Shown: in pieces, positions 17,108 through 24,931 of the stretch
Numbering within the stretch: position 1 is the stretch's first letter
Layout of the letters: each line of letters begins with the position of its first letter
Assembly: GCF_002933855.1 (NCBI RefSeq)
Contig: NZ_BFAQ01000025.1
Location: forward strand, 56,009-88,444
DNA: 32,436 bases
Reading direction: 5' to 3'
Origin: Vibrio penaeicida
GTDB lineage: Bacteria > Pseudomonadota > Gammaproteobacteria > Enterobacterales > Vibrionaceae
Position numbers and translations under genes: made by a program
The notes under the pieces: model-generated
Databases searched by the model: none
The model's input: only the letters and a program-made list of their open reading frames with translations
What the model was told of the DNA's origin: nothing

Positions 17108-18199
17108 GTGACACACGTTAGCTTAACCAACATCAGTAAATCTTATGGCGAGATCAGTGTGATACCCGATCTGAATCTCGACATTAAACAAGGCGAGTTT
17201 GTCGTTCTTGTGGGTCCATCCGGATGTGGAAAAACCACCACATTACGGATGATCGCAGGTTTAGAGTCTGTCACAGATGGGCAGATCGCCATTTCAGAGC
17301 GAGACGTAACCTACGAACAACCCGGCACACGCAACTGTGCAATGGTGTTTCAAAACTACGCGTTATACCCACACATGACGGTGTACGACAACATCGCGTA
17401 TGGCATGAAAGTGAGAAAAGAGCCTCAAGATGTCATCAAAAAAAGAGTCTTAGATGCAAGCGAATTGCTTGGCATTAATGCTCTGTTAGAGAGAAAGCCA
17501 CGCCATCTTTCAGGTGGTCAACGCCAACGAGTCGCCATAGGGCGCGCCATCGTTAGGCACCCCGATCTCTTTTTATTCGATGAACCATTATCCAATTTGG
17601 ACGCAAAGCTGCGTGTTGAGATGCGTACCGAAATCAAACAATTACAACGCAAACTTGGTACGACTGCGGTGTATGTTACGCATGACCAAGTAGAAGCCAT
17701 GACCATGGCCGACCGTGTTGTCGTGATGCAAAATGGGCACATTGAACAATTTGCATCACCAATAGAGATCTACGAAAAACCCGCGAACCGCTTTGTGGCA
17801 GAATTCATCGGCACCCCGAGTATGAATTTCACGAAAGTAACGGTCGGATCTGATGCAACGTTTGTTACCTTAGAAACGGGCGAAATTCTTGAAATTTCGG
17901 CTGCTCACCAAGCTGTACTTACCCCATACCGTGGATCTAAAGTGGTATTAGGTGTCCGCCCTGAACACACTCAAGATTCCGCAACTCAAAATGTAAGCAA
18001 CATCGTCAACATTCACCCACGGGCGATAGAACCACTTGGCTCGCATACGCTGGTAATTTCCGACTTAGGAGGCTCGCCATTTACGGCTCAAATAGACAGT
18101 CACTTTCCAGCAGGGCTAGACCAGTTATGTTGCATTCAAATTGACATGTCTAAAGCGCACTACTTTGATATCAACAGTGAATTGCGAATAGAAGACTAA
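17108..18199 (+). CDS. ABC sugar transporter ATPase, MalK/UgpC type
   Basis: A 363-residue ATP-binding subunit. Counting from the chosen GTG start: Walker A GPSGCGKTT (36-44), Q-loop Gln82, signature LSGGQ (134-138), Walker B LFLFDE (154-159), H-loop His192. After about 235 comes the MalK-type C-terminal OB/TOBE region. The start is set at GTG 17108 because GGGAG lies about eight bases upstream. Another in-frame GTG at 17078 would begin directly after the hairpin with no ribosome binding site. It powers the two permeases. Confidence 0.93.
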   Translation: MTHVSLTNISKSYGEISVIPDLNLDIKQGEFVVLVGPSGCGKTTTLRMIAGLESVTDGQIAISERDVTYEQPGTRNCAMVFQNYALYPHMTVYDNIAYGMKVRKEPQDVIKKRVLDASELLGINALLERKPRHLSGGQRQRVAIGRAIVRHPDLFLFDEPLSNLDAKLRVEMRTEIKQLQRKLGTTAVYVTHDQVEAMTMADRVVVMQNGHIEQFASPIEIYEKPANRFVAEFIGTPSMNFTKVTVGSDATFVTLETGEILEISAAHQAVLTPYRGSKVVLGVRPEHTQDSATQNVSNIVNIHPRAIEPLGSHTLVISDLGGSPFTAQIDSHFPAGLDQLCCIQIDMSKAHYFDINSELRIED

Positions 18200-18298
18200 G
18201 TTGGTCTAAGTACTGATTAATTAGGCGCGGATAAGCAAGGTTAATACAAACAAAGCAGTTACAAACAAGGCTCTTACAATTAAGGCAGAGAGGTCATT

Positions 18299-19864
18299 AT
18301 GGCAACCCCCATATTTTTGGTTATAGATGTAGGAACAGGCTCGGTGAGAGCGGCTGCCGTGAACAAAAACGGGGAAATGCTCGCTTTTTCTGCCAAGGAG
18401 CACGATCAGCATGTTCCAAAATATGGCTGGTGCGAACAACGCCCGATAGACTGGTGGCAAGGTACATGTGAATCCATTAACGCAGTCATACGTCAAATTG
18501 GTCAGCGAAAATCGGATATCGTTGCCGTATCGTGCTGTGGTCAAATGCATGGCACTGTTCTAATTGACGAGTCAGGGCAACCCACTCGTGAATACGTACC
18601 ATTATGGAATGATAAACGCACCATAAACCATGTAAATCAATACCAAGATAACTTCGGGCTGGAAAGCTGTTTAACCCATACCGCTAACCCACCAACACCT
18701 GCTTGGCCGGGGTTCAAACTTCAATGGTTTGCAGACAACGAACCAGAACTATTGGAAAAAAGCTGGAAAGTACTGATGCCGAAAGATTTCATTAATTTTC
18801 GGCTAACCGGCAATATTGCCTTTGATACAACAGAAGCGTCCGCCAGCTTTTTAATGGACGCAGACACCAAAGAATGGTCGCAAACCATGCTGTCACAATT
18901 GGGAGTGCCTCGTCGTTTACTGCCTCCATTGCGTGATCCGTTAGATGTACTTGGTTCCATTTCATTTAAAGCCGCTCAAGAGACCGGATTGCCCGAAGGG
19001 CTTCCCGTAGTAGTCGGTGGGGGTGATTTTCCCGTAACTTTGGTTGGTTCGGGCGTTACTGAGCCCGGAATGGGTTCTGATGTGACGGGCACCTCTTCAA
19101 TCATCACCATCGCAAATAGCGCGCCTGTGAGGCACGAAGAAGTCTGCAATGTATTGATACCTGGTAATCATTGGGGTGCGTTTTCATTGTTGGATGCTGG
19201 GGGCGATGCGGTACGCTGGGCTAGGCGAGCAATGAACGAAAATACCCTTTCGTACGAAGCCGCGACGACAAAAGCCGCTGAATCTCCAGCAGGCAGTCGA
19301 CACCTTTTCTTCTTGCCCTACCTGACCGGAGAGCGGCTCGGAGCAACCCGAAACTCGCGAGCGCAATACTTTGGGTTAAATAGTAGCCATAACCTTGCCG
19401 ATCTACACCGCAGCGTATTAGAAGGGGTCGCGTTTGCTGTTCGCAGGCAAATAGAACAGATGAGCGGCTCAGATATCAAGGGGGCTTCTGATACCAAGAG
19501 CGCTTTTGATACCAAGAGCAATACTAAAGTTGAACGCATCATTGCGGCCAGCGGCGGCGCGAAATCTCTACTCTGGCTGCAAATCAAAGCCAGCATGTAC
19601 AACACACCCATACTGGTTCCTAAAGAAGCGGAATGCGGGGTGATTGGTGCGACAGCCATAGCTGCAACTGCGACGGGTCATTTCAATTCATTGTCTGATG
19701 CTACGCGACATCTTGTTCAGTACGAAAAAGAGATCCAACCGAACCCAGAATGGAAAGACACGTACGATCGCATGTACCCAATGTTCAATAAAATCAAGGC
19801 TGCAACAAGCGATCTCTACAGCGAACTCGATAAGCTAGAAGAAACTATTTTACCGAACACCTAA
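18299..19864 (+). CDS. FGGY-family carbohydrate kinase, xylulokinase-like
   Basis: A 521-residue sugar kinase. The N-terminal phosphate loop is DVGTGSVRA (10-18). GQMHG (81-85) and WND (103-105) are substrate-site motifs shared with xylulokinase, and Asp243 in GGGDF is the catalytic base. The residues after it (FPVTLVG) differ from the xylulokinase form, so the substrate may differ. Residues 392-409 are a low-complexity insertion of three DxK-type hexapeptides coded by 18-base tandem repeats (19472-19525). GAGAGG precedes the ATG. It follows the ATPase by about 100 bases with no terminator, so it is likely part of the same operon. It would phosphorylate the imported sugar or its ketose/polyol product with ATP. 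Confidence 0.9.
   Translation: MATPIFLVIDVGTGSVRAAAVNKNGEMLAFSAKEHDQHVPKYGWCEQRPIDWWQGTCESINAVIRQIGQRKSDIVAVSCCGQMHGTVLIDESGQPTREYVPLWNDKRTINHVNQYQDNFGLESCLTHTANPPTPAWPGFKLQWFADNEPELLEKSWKVLMPKDFINFRLTGNIAFDTTEASASFLMDADTKEWSQTMLSQLGVPRRLLPPLRDPLDVLGSISFKAAQETGLPEGLPVVVGGGDFPVTLVGSGVTEPGMGSDVTGTSSIITIANSAPVRHEEVCNVLIPGNHWGAFSLLDAGGDAVRWARRAMNENTLSYEAATTKAAESPAGSRHLFFLPYLTGERLGATRNSRAQYFGLNSSHNLADLHRSVLEGVAFAVRRQIEQMSGSDIKGASDTKSAFDTKSNTKVERIIAASGGAKSLLWLQIKASMYNTPILVPKEAECGVIGATAIAATATGHFNSLSDATRHLVQYEKEIQPNPEWKDTYDRMYPMFNKIKAATSDLYSELDKLEETILPNT
19472..19525 (+). repeat. Three 18-base tandem repeats within the FGGY kinase gene
   Basis: Units 19472-19489, 19490-19507 and 19508-19525 each begin GATAYCAAG and encode six in-frame residues (DIKGAS, DTKSAF, DTKSNT). 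They lie in a surface insertion of the kinase's C-terminal half. Units 2 and 3 share 12 identical leading bases, suggesting recent slippage. Confidence 0.8.
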
Positions 19865-20086
19865 CGCTTCTAATTCAGTGATCTCCGGCCTGTATTTTAT
19901 TTGATCATATGCAAAGTTAAGACGCTGAGCCCTAAAATTGAAACATATTTGTGTATATATTGGACAACACTTACTCATTTAGATCTTGGCTCATTTGACC
20001 CTTTTTCACTTAAAACGCGAAAGGTGCTCCTATCCCAACCAAGGTTCTAGTCTTCAAATATTCGGTCGGTTCAGAAAGGTATATTC

Positions 20087-20749
20087 ATGTTAAAAATAGA
20101 TAAAGAACAGCTAAAGTTTGATGGTGTGCTCTGGGACATGGACGGCACCATTGCCGATAGCGAACCGATTCACGAACGAGCCATTCGCCATACGCTTAAC
20201 AAATATGGGGTAGACCCAACACACGACGACATGCAAAGCGTACTAGGAACAGAAGGGAGCAAAACCTTTGAATACTTTCAAACAACGTACGATCTCACCG
20301 TATCGTTTGACGATTATCAAGCCTCCAATTACCAGTACTTTTGTGCCCACAGTAACGAAGTAACCCCACTCTATGGGTGTGAGGTTTTCAAATCACTCCG
20401 TGCACTCGGTGTACCGCAAGCTATTGTCACGAATTCCGACCGTATATTAGTCAATGCCAGCCTCGCCGCTCTCCAACTTGAAATACCGGGTTTGACGGTT
20501 GTTGCCCGAAACGACGTTAGACTAGGAAAACCTTCACCGGAAGGATACTTGCGCGCCGCTTACCTTATTGATGTTGAGCCGAGTAAGCTTGCGGTGATTG
20601 AAGACAGCGTATTAGGCACAAAAGCAGGGCTGCTTGCAGGAATGCAAGTGATCGGTGTTCCGATAGAGGAAAATCGTCACAAATTCTCTAGCGACGTCAC
20701 CCTTGTTAAAAACGCACATTCGCTGATTGACGCCCTTTCAAAAAGCTAA
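20087..20749 (+). CDS. HAD-superfamily phosphatase / beta-phosphoglucomutase-like
   Basis: A 220-residue HAD enzyme of subfamily IA. Motif I is DMDGT with nucleophile Asp17 and acid/base Asp19; the cap domain runs about 25-90; motif II is VTNS (Thr115), motif III Lys148 (GKPSPEGY) and motif IV ED (172-173). This is the family of beta-phosphoglucomutase and of 2-deoxyglucose-6-phosphate, sorbitol-6-phosphate and mannitol-1-phosphate phosphatases. AAAGG lies ten bases before the ATG. It follows the kinase after 222 bases without a clear terminator. It may serve the same pathway: a mutase would feed the cupin isomerase, a phosphatase would release a polyol. Motifs alone cannot tell the two apart. 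Confidence 0.88.
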   Translation: MLKIDKEQLKFDGVLWDMDGTIADSEPIHERAIRHTLNKYGVDPTHDDMQSVLGTEGSKTFEYFQTTYDLTVSFDDYQASNYQYFCAHSNEVTPLYGCEVFKSLRALGVPQAIVTNSDRILVNASLAALQLEIPGLTVVARNDVRLGKPSPEGYLRAAYLIDVEPSKLAVIEDSVLGTKAGLLAGMQVIGVPIEENRHKFSSDVTLVKNAHSLIDALSKS

Positions 20750-20959
20750 TGGGTAAACCTTGCATCTTCGGTCATAGTAGACGCAGTGGCGATAATGTTT
20801 ATTTAACTCTTTCAATATGCATCAAAAAATTTGGTTTCGAACACTGCATCTTCTATGAGCTGGTATATACTTTTTAAAAACCCTAATAACTCAAGTTGAT
20901 ACCGTTATACCCATGTAACCTCACCTTGAGATCACCGTTTTTATATTCAGGTAGGCTAC

Positions 20960-21379
20960 ATGATCATCGAAGTGACTTATCATCCAAGCAAGCACGATTT
21001 GGAGTCGATTTATCAGGCTTTAAGAGAATTTAATGAACCCTTTTTCCCTGGGTTGGATGAAAAAGTATTGGCTCTATTTATTCGGGACCAACACCATCAA
21101 ATCATTGGTGGTATTGCGGCACACTTATTCTATGATTCCCTCCACATCCATCGTATTTGGGTTAACGAAGCCTATCGTCGAAAAGGGGTAGGCACTAAGT
21201 TGCTAAAAACGGCTGAAAAAGAAGCTCGGAAAATGCAAGTTAAGAAAGTATTTTTGGACACTTACAATTTTCAGGCTCCAGATTTTTACCAAAGACATGG
21301 CTTTCACGAAGTGGGTCGCTATGAGGGTTACCCTCAAGATGGCACAGATAAAATATTTTATCGGAAGACTTTGATATGA
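20960..21379 (+). CDS. GNAT-family N-acetyltransferase
   Basis: A 139-residue single-domain acetyltransferase. The acetyl-CoA pyrophosphate loop is RRKGVG (73-78), preceded by the strand IHRIWVNEAY and followed by a helix. The C-terminal NFQAPDFYQRHGF segment (104-115) is the usual motif B. Substrate unknown: small amine, aminoglycoside-like compound or protein N-terminus are all possible. AGGTAGG precedes the ATG. It stands alone; an inverted repeat follows at 21394-21429. Confidence 0.88.
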   Translation: MIIEVTYHPSKHDLESIYQALREFNEPFFPGLDEKVLALFIRDQHHQIIGGIAAHLFYDSLHIHRIWVNEAYRRKGVGTKLLKTAEKEARKMQVKKVFLDTYNFQAPDFYQRHGFHEVGRYEGYPQDGTDKIFYRKTLI

Positions 21380-21393
21380 TGGACGGAAGCCCA

Positions 21394-21429
21394 AGGTGAT
21401 CTACCCTAGTCTTCTTTAGGAAATCACCT
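21394..21429. repeat. Inverted repeat between the acetyltransferase and glpR
   Basis: AGGTGAT (21394-21400) and ATCACCT (21423-21429) are perfect complements with an inner CCTA/TAGG pair. It may end the acetyltransferase message (no T-run) or be a leader structure or operator of glpR. Confidence 0.45.
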
Positions 21430-21461
21430 GAAGTAACCTCTATCACTATCCGGAGTTAAAC

Positions 21462-22220
21462 GTGAAACAAACGCAGCGTCATCATGAGATACTCGCTTTA
21501 TTGGACGAGCAAGGATTCCTTTCCACTGAAGCTTTTGTTGATACGTTTAACGTCAGCCCCCAAACGATTCGACGCGACCTAAATGAACTTGCCCAGCAAG
21601 GGCTCATCAGCCGCCATCATGGTGGGGCATCGCTCTATTCCAGTACAGAAAATGAAGCCTATTCCACCCGAAAAATCAGCCATCAGGAAGAAAAAGCCCG
21701 AATCGCGACCGAGTTGGTAAAGAAAATTCCTAATGGCGCATCCATGTTTATTGATATTGGGACAACGACAGAAGCCGTAGCGACCGCGCTGTTGAATCAT
21801 AAAGATCTTAAGGTTGTCACCAATAACATCAATGTTGCCAGTATTTTGATGCCGAAAGAGGATTTCACCGTCATCATCGCGGGCGGTCAGATCCGCAATA
21901 AAGATGGCGGTATTATTGGGGAAGCCACACGAGAGTTTATCGAACAGTTCCGAATGGATTTTGGCATCATAGGCATATCGGGCATTGATTCCGATGGCAG
22001 CATGCTCGATTTTGATTATTCTGAAGTGAAAATAGCGCAAGCCATCATTGCCAGTTCACGTCAAACACTACTGGCTGCGGATAGCAGTAAATTTAACCGT
22101 GGTGCCATGGTGAACCTTGGTCATATTTCTCAGGTAGATTCGTTGTTTACCGATGAAGTGCCAGCATCGAACTTAGTTGATGTTATCAAGCAACACGACG
22201 TTGAATTAGTGGTGTGCTGA
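21462..22220 (+). CDS. glpR: Glycerol-3-phosphate regulon repressor GlpR
   Basis: A 252-residue DeoR-family repressor, the same length as E. coli GlpR and collinear with it: it begins MKQTQRH, and the helix-turn-helix SVSPQTIRRDLNEL-type segment (here FNVSPQTIRRDLNEL), RHHGGA, FIDIGTT, VTNN, GGIIGEAT and GISGIDSDGS are shared. Residues 5-60 bind DNA; the rest is the phosphosugar sensor, with glycerol-3-phosphate as the inducer in E. coli. GTG start with CCGGAG six bases upstream. No glp structural gene is visible next to it, which is somewhat unusual, so it would act in trans. A paralogue sensing another sugar phosphate cannot be fully excluded. Confidence 0.9.
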   Translation: MKQTQRHHEILALLDEQGFLSTEAFVDTFNVSPQTIRRDLNELAQQGLISRHHGGASLYSSTENEAYSTRKISHQEEKARIATELVKKIPNGASMFIDIGTTTEAVATALLNHKDLKVVTNNINVASILMPKEDFTVIIAGGQIRNKDGGIIGEATREFIEQFRMDFGIIGISGIDSDGSMLDFDYSEVKIAQAIIASSRQTLLAADSSKFNRGAMVNLGHISQVDSLFTDEVPASNLVDVIKQHDVELVVC

Positions 22221-22248
22221 CCACCTTGGGGGAAACCTTAGCCCTCAC

Positions 22249-23172
22249 TTATTTTCCCTGATTCTTTAGGAAGGCTTCCACTTCAGTAATAAAAGGAATG
22301 GACGTTTGCGCGCCAAAGCGTGTCACTGAAATGGCGGCAGCAGCGTGTGCAAACACCACCGCCTCTTCAAGAGATTTTCCTATAGTCAGCCCCGCAATCA
22401 GCGCGCCATTAAACGTATCGCCAGCGGCTGTCGTGTCCACGGCTTCGACTGTAAAAGCGGGAATTAAATAGCCGATCCCATCCTGACTGACCCATACCCC
22501 TTTTGAACCCAAAGTAATAAGCACCATAAGCACACCTTTATGATGAAGATATTGTGCTGCTTTCGATGCCGATAAATGGTCCGTCACTTCAATTCCCGTT
22601 AGAATCTGCGCTTCAGTCTCGTTGGGGGTGAGTATGTCAACTTTCGAAAGTAGGCTATCTGGAAGCACACTGGCTGGCGCAGGGTTGAGTACAACTTTTT
22701 TGTTAGCGTTGTACGCAATATCAATCGCCTTCTCAACCCCTGAAATGGGGGTTTCCAGCTGAACCAGCAGATAGTCGCCCTGTTCTATAATATCCGCAAA
22801 ACCCGACACCACTTTCGCCGTGAGACGATCATTTGCCTCGGCTGAAATGCAAATGCTGTTTTCCCCACTTTCTGCCACTTGAACCATCGCCATACCCGTC
22901 GCGCAATCGGGCTCTACCTTAATTCCAGAGACATCAATACCATCCGACTGATACTGCTTTCGAATGCCTAACCCAAAGGGGTCGTCCCCAACACACCCAA
23001 TAAAGTGAGTCTCTGCACCCAGCCGTGTAGACGCCACCGCTTGATTCGCCCCTTTTCCACCAGCAATTACCCGATAATTTCGACCTTTCAAGGTTTCACC
23101 GGGCCGCGGAAACGCAGGAACTTGTAACACGTGATCAGCGTTGATGCTCCCTAACACGACAATTCCGTTCAT
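22249..23172 (-). CDS. rbsK: Ribokinase (PfkB family)
   Basis: A 307-residue sugar kinase. GSINADHV (8-15) and AGGKGANQAVA (37-47) are the two N-terminal ribokinase motifs, NPAPA (163-167) and TPNETEA follow, and AAGDTFNGAL (249-258) holds catalytic Asp252 in the PfkB signature. The length fits E. coli RbsK (309). It phosphorylates D-ribose at O5. It overlaps the upstream AraC regulator gene by four bases (ATGA), so the two form one operon. No rbsDACB transporter is present here, so it may use ribose released from nucleosides or a different furanose. Convergent with glpR across 28 bases. Confidence 0.9.
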   Translation of the reverse strand: MNGIVVLGSINADHVLQVPAFPRPGETLKGRNYRVIAGGKGANQAVASTRLGAETHFIGCVGDDPFGLGIRKQYQSDGIDVSGIKVEPDCATGMAMVQVAESGENSICISAEANDRLTAKVVSGFADIIEQGDYLLVQLETPISGVEKAIDIAYNANKKVVLNPAPASVLPDSLLSKVDILTPNETEAQILTGIEVTDHLSASKAAQYLHHKGVLMVLITLGSKGVWVSQDGIGYLIPAFTVEAVDTTAAGDTFNGALIAGLTIGKSLEEAVVFAHAAAAISVTRFGAQTSIPFITEVEAFLKNQGK

Positions 23173-24011
23173 AACTCTCTTTCGTCAGCCTCTTTTTTTA
23201 ATGCCATCCATTGGCGTGGAGACACGCCTGTAATTTTCCGAAACACCTTACTGAATCCGGAGTAACTCTCGTACCCCACGTGATCCAGCACCCAATGCAT
23301 CGGCTTTCCTTGTAAAATGAGCGATTGCGCAGCCCCAATACGCCAATGTGCGACATAATTGCCGGGGGTCATTCCTACCACTTTTTTAAAGGTATCGATG
23401 AATACCGTTCTCGACATCGCCCCTTTCTGCGCCATGTCTTCCATGGTGAAAGCTTTATAAGGAAGTTGGTGAATCATATTCAATACTTCCGATAATCTAG
23501 GGTGCGACAGCCCAGCCAACACACCTTGTTTTACTAAATTGCTATCAACTATGTGGCGAAAAAGCATGATCATCATGACATCACTCAACTTGTCGAGAAT
23601 CACCTGCTGCCCGAGTTCTGCACTTTCCGCTTCCAGAAACAATCCTTCCATTATCGGCGACAACGCAGGCAATGTTCTGAACGGAATCACAATTTTGTCT
23701 GGAAGTGCGGAAAAAAGCAGCTCCCACTTCCCTTCACTGTATTCAATTGTAGAGCACACCAACTGAGCCCCATCCGATAGCCCTTCAATAACATGAGGTA
23801 CCGTTTGCGGAAAATACACAATAGAAGGCTCATCGACCTTCATTTCCTTCCCTTTGTGATCTCGCAGTATCAACTTGCCCTCACGCACAATGTGAAGGTG
23901 ACCTTGATTCTTTTCATCATCCCCAAATGACGAGGTACCGCAGAGCTGCCCGGTGTAGAAAACTTCAGACCGCATTGAGAGTTGTTGTATCAGTTTAGAT
24001 AAAGCATCCAT
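23169..24011 (-). CDS. AraC-family transcriptional regulator
   Basis: A 280-residue regulator. The N-terminal half has a cupin-like barrel (HLHIVREGKLILRD at about 38-51, then IVYFPQTVPHVIEG). The C-terminal ~100 residues hold the two helix-turn-helices of AraC (MEDMAQKGAMSRTVFIDTFKKV at about 195-216, then VGYESYSGFSKVFRKITGVSP). It is first in an operon with ribokinase, and its start faces the YHS-domain gene. It probably controls the ribokinase gene and perhaps the divergent gene, with a small ligand in the cupin. Confidence 0.9.
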   Translation of the reverse strand: MDALSKLIQQLSMRSEVFYTGQLCGTSSFGDDEKNQGHLHIVREGKLILRDHKGKEMKVDEPSIVYFPQTVPHVIEGLSDGAQLVCSTIEYSEGKWELLFSALPDKIVIPFRTLPALSPIMEGLFLEAESAELGQQVILDKLSDVMMIMLFRHIVDSNLVKQGVLAGLSHPRLSEVLNMIHQLPYKAFTMEDMAQKGAMSRTVFIDTFKKVVGMTPGNYVAHWRIGAAQSLILQGKPMHWVLDHVGYESYSGFSKVFRKITGVSPRQWMALKKEADEREL

Positions 24012-24159
24012 GAAAACCTCGGACTATTGGCACACTTTTACGCATTTCTGTACCCAAATAGACCGGACATCTGCCTTAAATTACTTCACACACGGTCAGG
24101 GCAAGCCGCAGAAATTACGGAAACCTGACATTAAGAAGATAATAAAAAGGAGTTTTCCT

Positions 24160-24636
24160 ATGTCTGTTTCAAATAAATCTCTTAAGCGTCTTATTAGTTT
24201 AGGCGGTATTGCAATGCTTCCTTTCTCTGTGATGGCTGCCGACATCGACGTAAGCGCTGATGCCAATGACCTAGCAATTAAGGGTTACGACCCAGTAGCG
24301 TACTTTACGGCAAGTGAGCCGACTGTCGGTAACCCCGAATTTTCAGCGACTTACAAAAATGCGATTTACCATTTTGCTTCAGCTGAAAACCGCGATACGT
24401 TCCGAGCAGATCCAGCGGCATACGCACCACAATACGGTGGTTACTGTGCATTTGGTGTTGCGATGGGTAAGAAGTTTGATACCGACCCACTGGCGTGGAA
24501 AGTAGATGAAGGCAAGCTTTACCTAAACCTAGATAAATCAGTTCAACAGCGCTGGTTAGAAGATGTGACGGGGTTTGTTAAAACCGCGAACGGAAACTGG
24601 CCTGAAATCAAAACCGTAAGCGCTGATAAGTTATAA
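24160..24636 (+). CDS. Exported YHS-domain protein
   Basis: A 158-residue protein. Residues 1-26 are a signal peptide ending VMA. The mature part is a YHS domain: KGYDPVAYF (41-49), NAIYHFASAENRDTF (67-81), then YAPQYGGYCAFGVA (88-101) with one Cys. YHS domains are linked to metal handling and are found in metal ATPases and oxygenases; the precise role of periplasmic single-domain forms is unknown. The start at 24160 is chosen because AAAAGGAG lies just upstream and a signal peptide follows. An in-frame ATG at 24010 would add 50 residues with no signal character. Two terminators follow. It shares its upstream region with the divergent AraC gene. Confidence 0.88.
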   Translation: MSVSNKSLKRLISLGGIAMLPFSVMAADIDVSADANDLAIKGYDPVAYFTASEPTVGNPEFSATYKNAIYHFASAENRDTFRADPAAYAPQYGGYCAFGVAMGKKFDTDPLAWKVDEGKLYLNLDKSVQQRWLEDVTGFVKTANGNWPEIKTVSADKL

Positions 24637-24644
24637 GTTTCCCC

Positions 24645-24697
24645 TCCCTTGCATTGAGTTCTCTCCCTCTATCCAATTCTTTGCAAGGGATCTTTTT
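24645..24697 (+). terminator. First terminator after the YHS gene
   Basis: TCCCTTGCA (24645-24653) and TGCAAGGGA (24682-24690) pair perfectly around a 28-base loop and are followed by TCTTTTTATT. The long loop makes it weaker than the next one. Confidence 0.6.
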
Positions 24698-24725
24698 ATT
24701 CCCTGTCTTGGGTTAGCGCCCAATC

Positions 24726-24751
24726 AAAAGCCTCTTATGAGGCTTTTTTCT
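24726..24751 (+). terminator. Second, canonical terminator after the YHS gene
   Basis: A nine-base-pair stem (24726-24734 with 24739-24747), a TTAT loop and a run of six T starting in the stem. It insulates the MFS gene downstream. Confidence 0.92.
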
Positions 24752-24931
24752 TTGAAACTACAAGAAATAGCACCACAAACATGCTTTTGCATCTCATGGT
24801 GAAAAAGATGTGTTGAATAAGAAATGGAAAGATTTTTGTAACCACCCCATCATTTCAATAGTGCCACCTAGCATCTAGAGCTTACTTGGGTGTATACCTA
24901 ATGTAATGTTGCTCAACGTGCAGAGAACGTC

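Noticed and set aside
24010..24159. Upstream in-frame start for the YHS protein
   Set aside because: It would put 50 polar residues ahead of a clear signal peptide, overlaps the AraC start, and has no ribosome binding site, whereas 24160 has AAAAGGAG.
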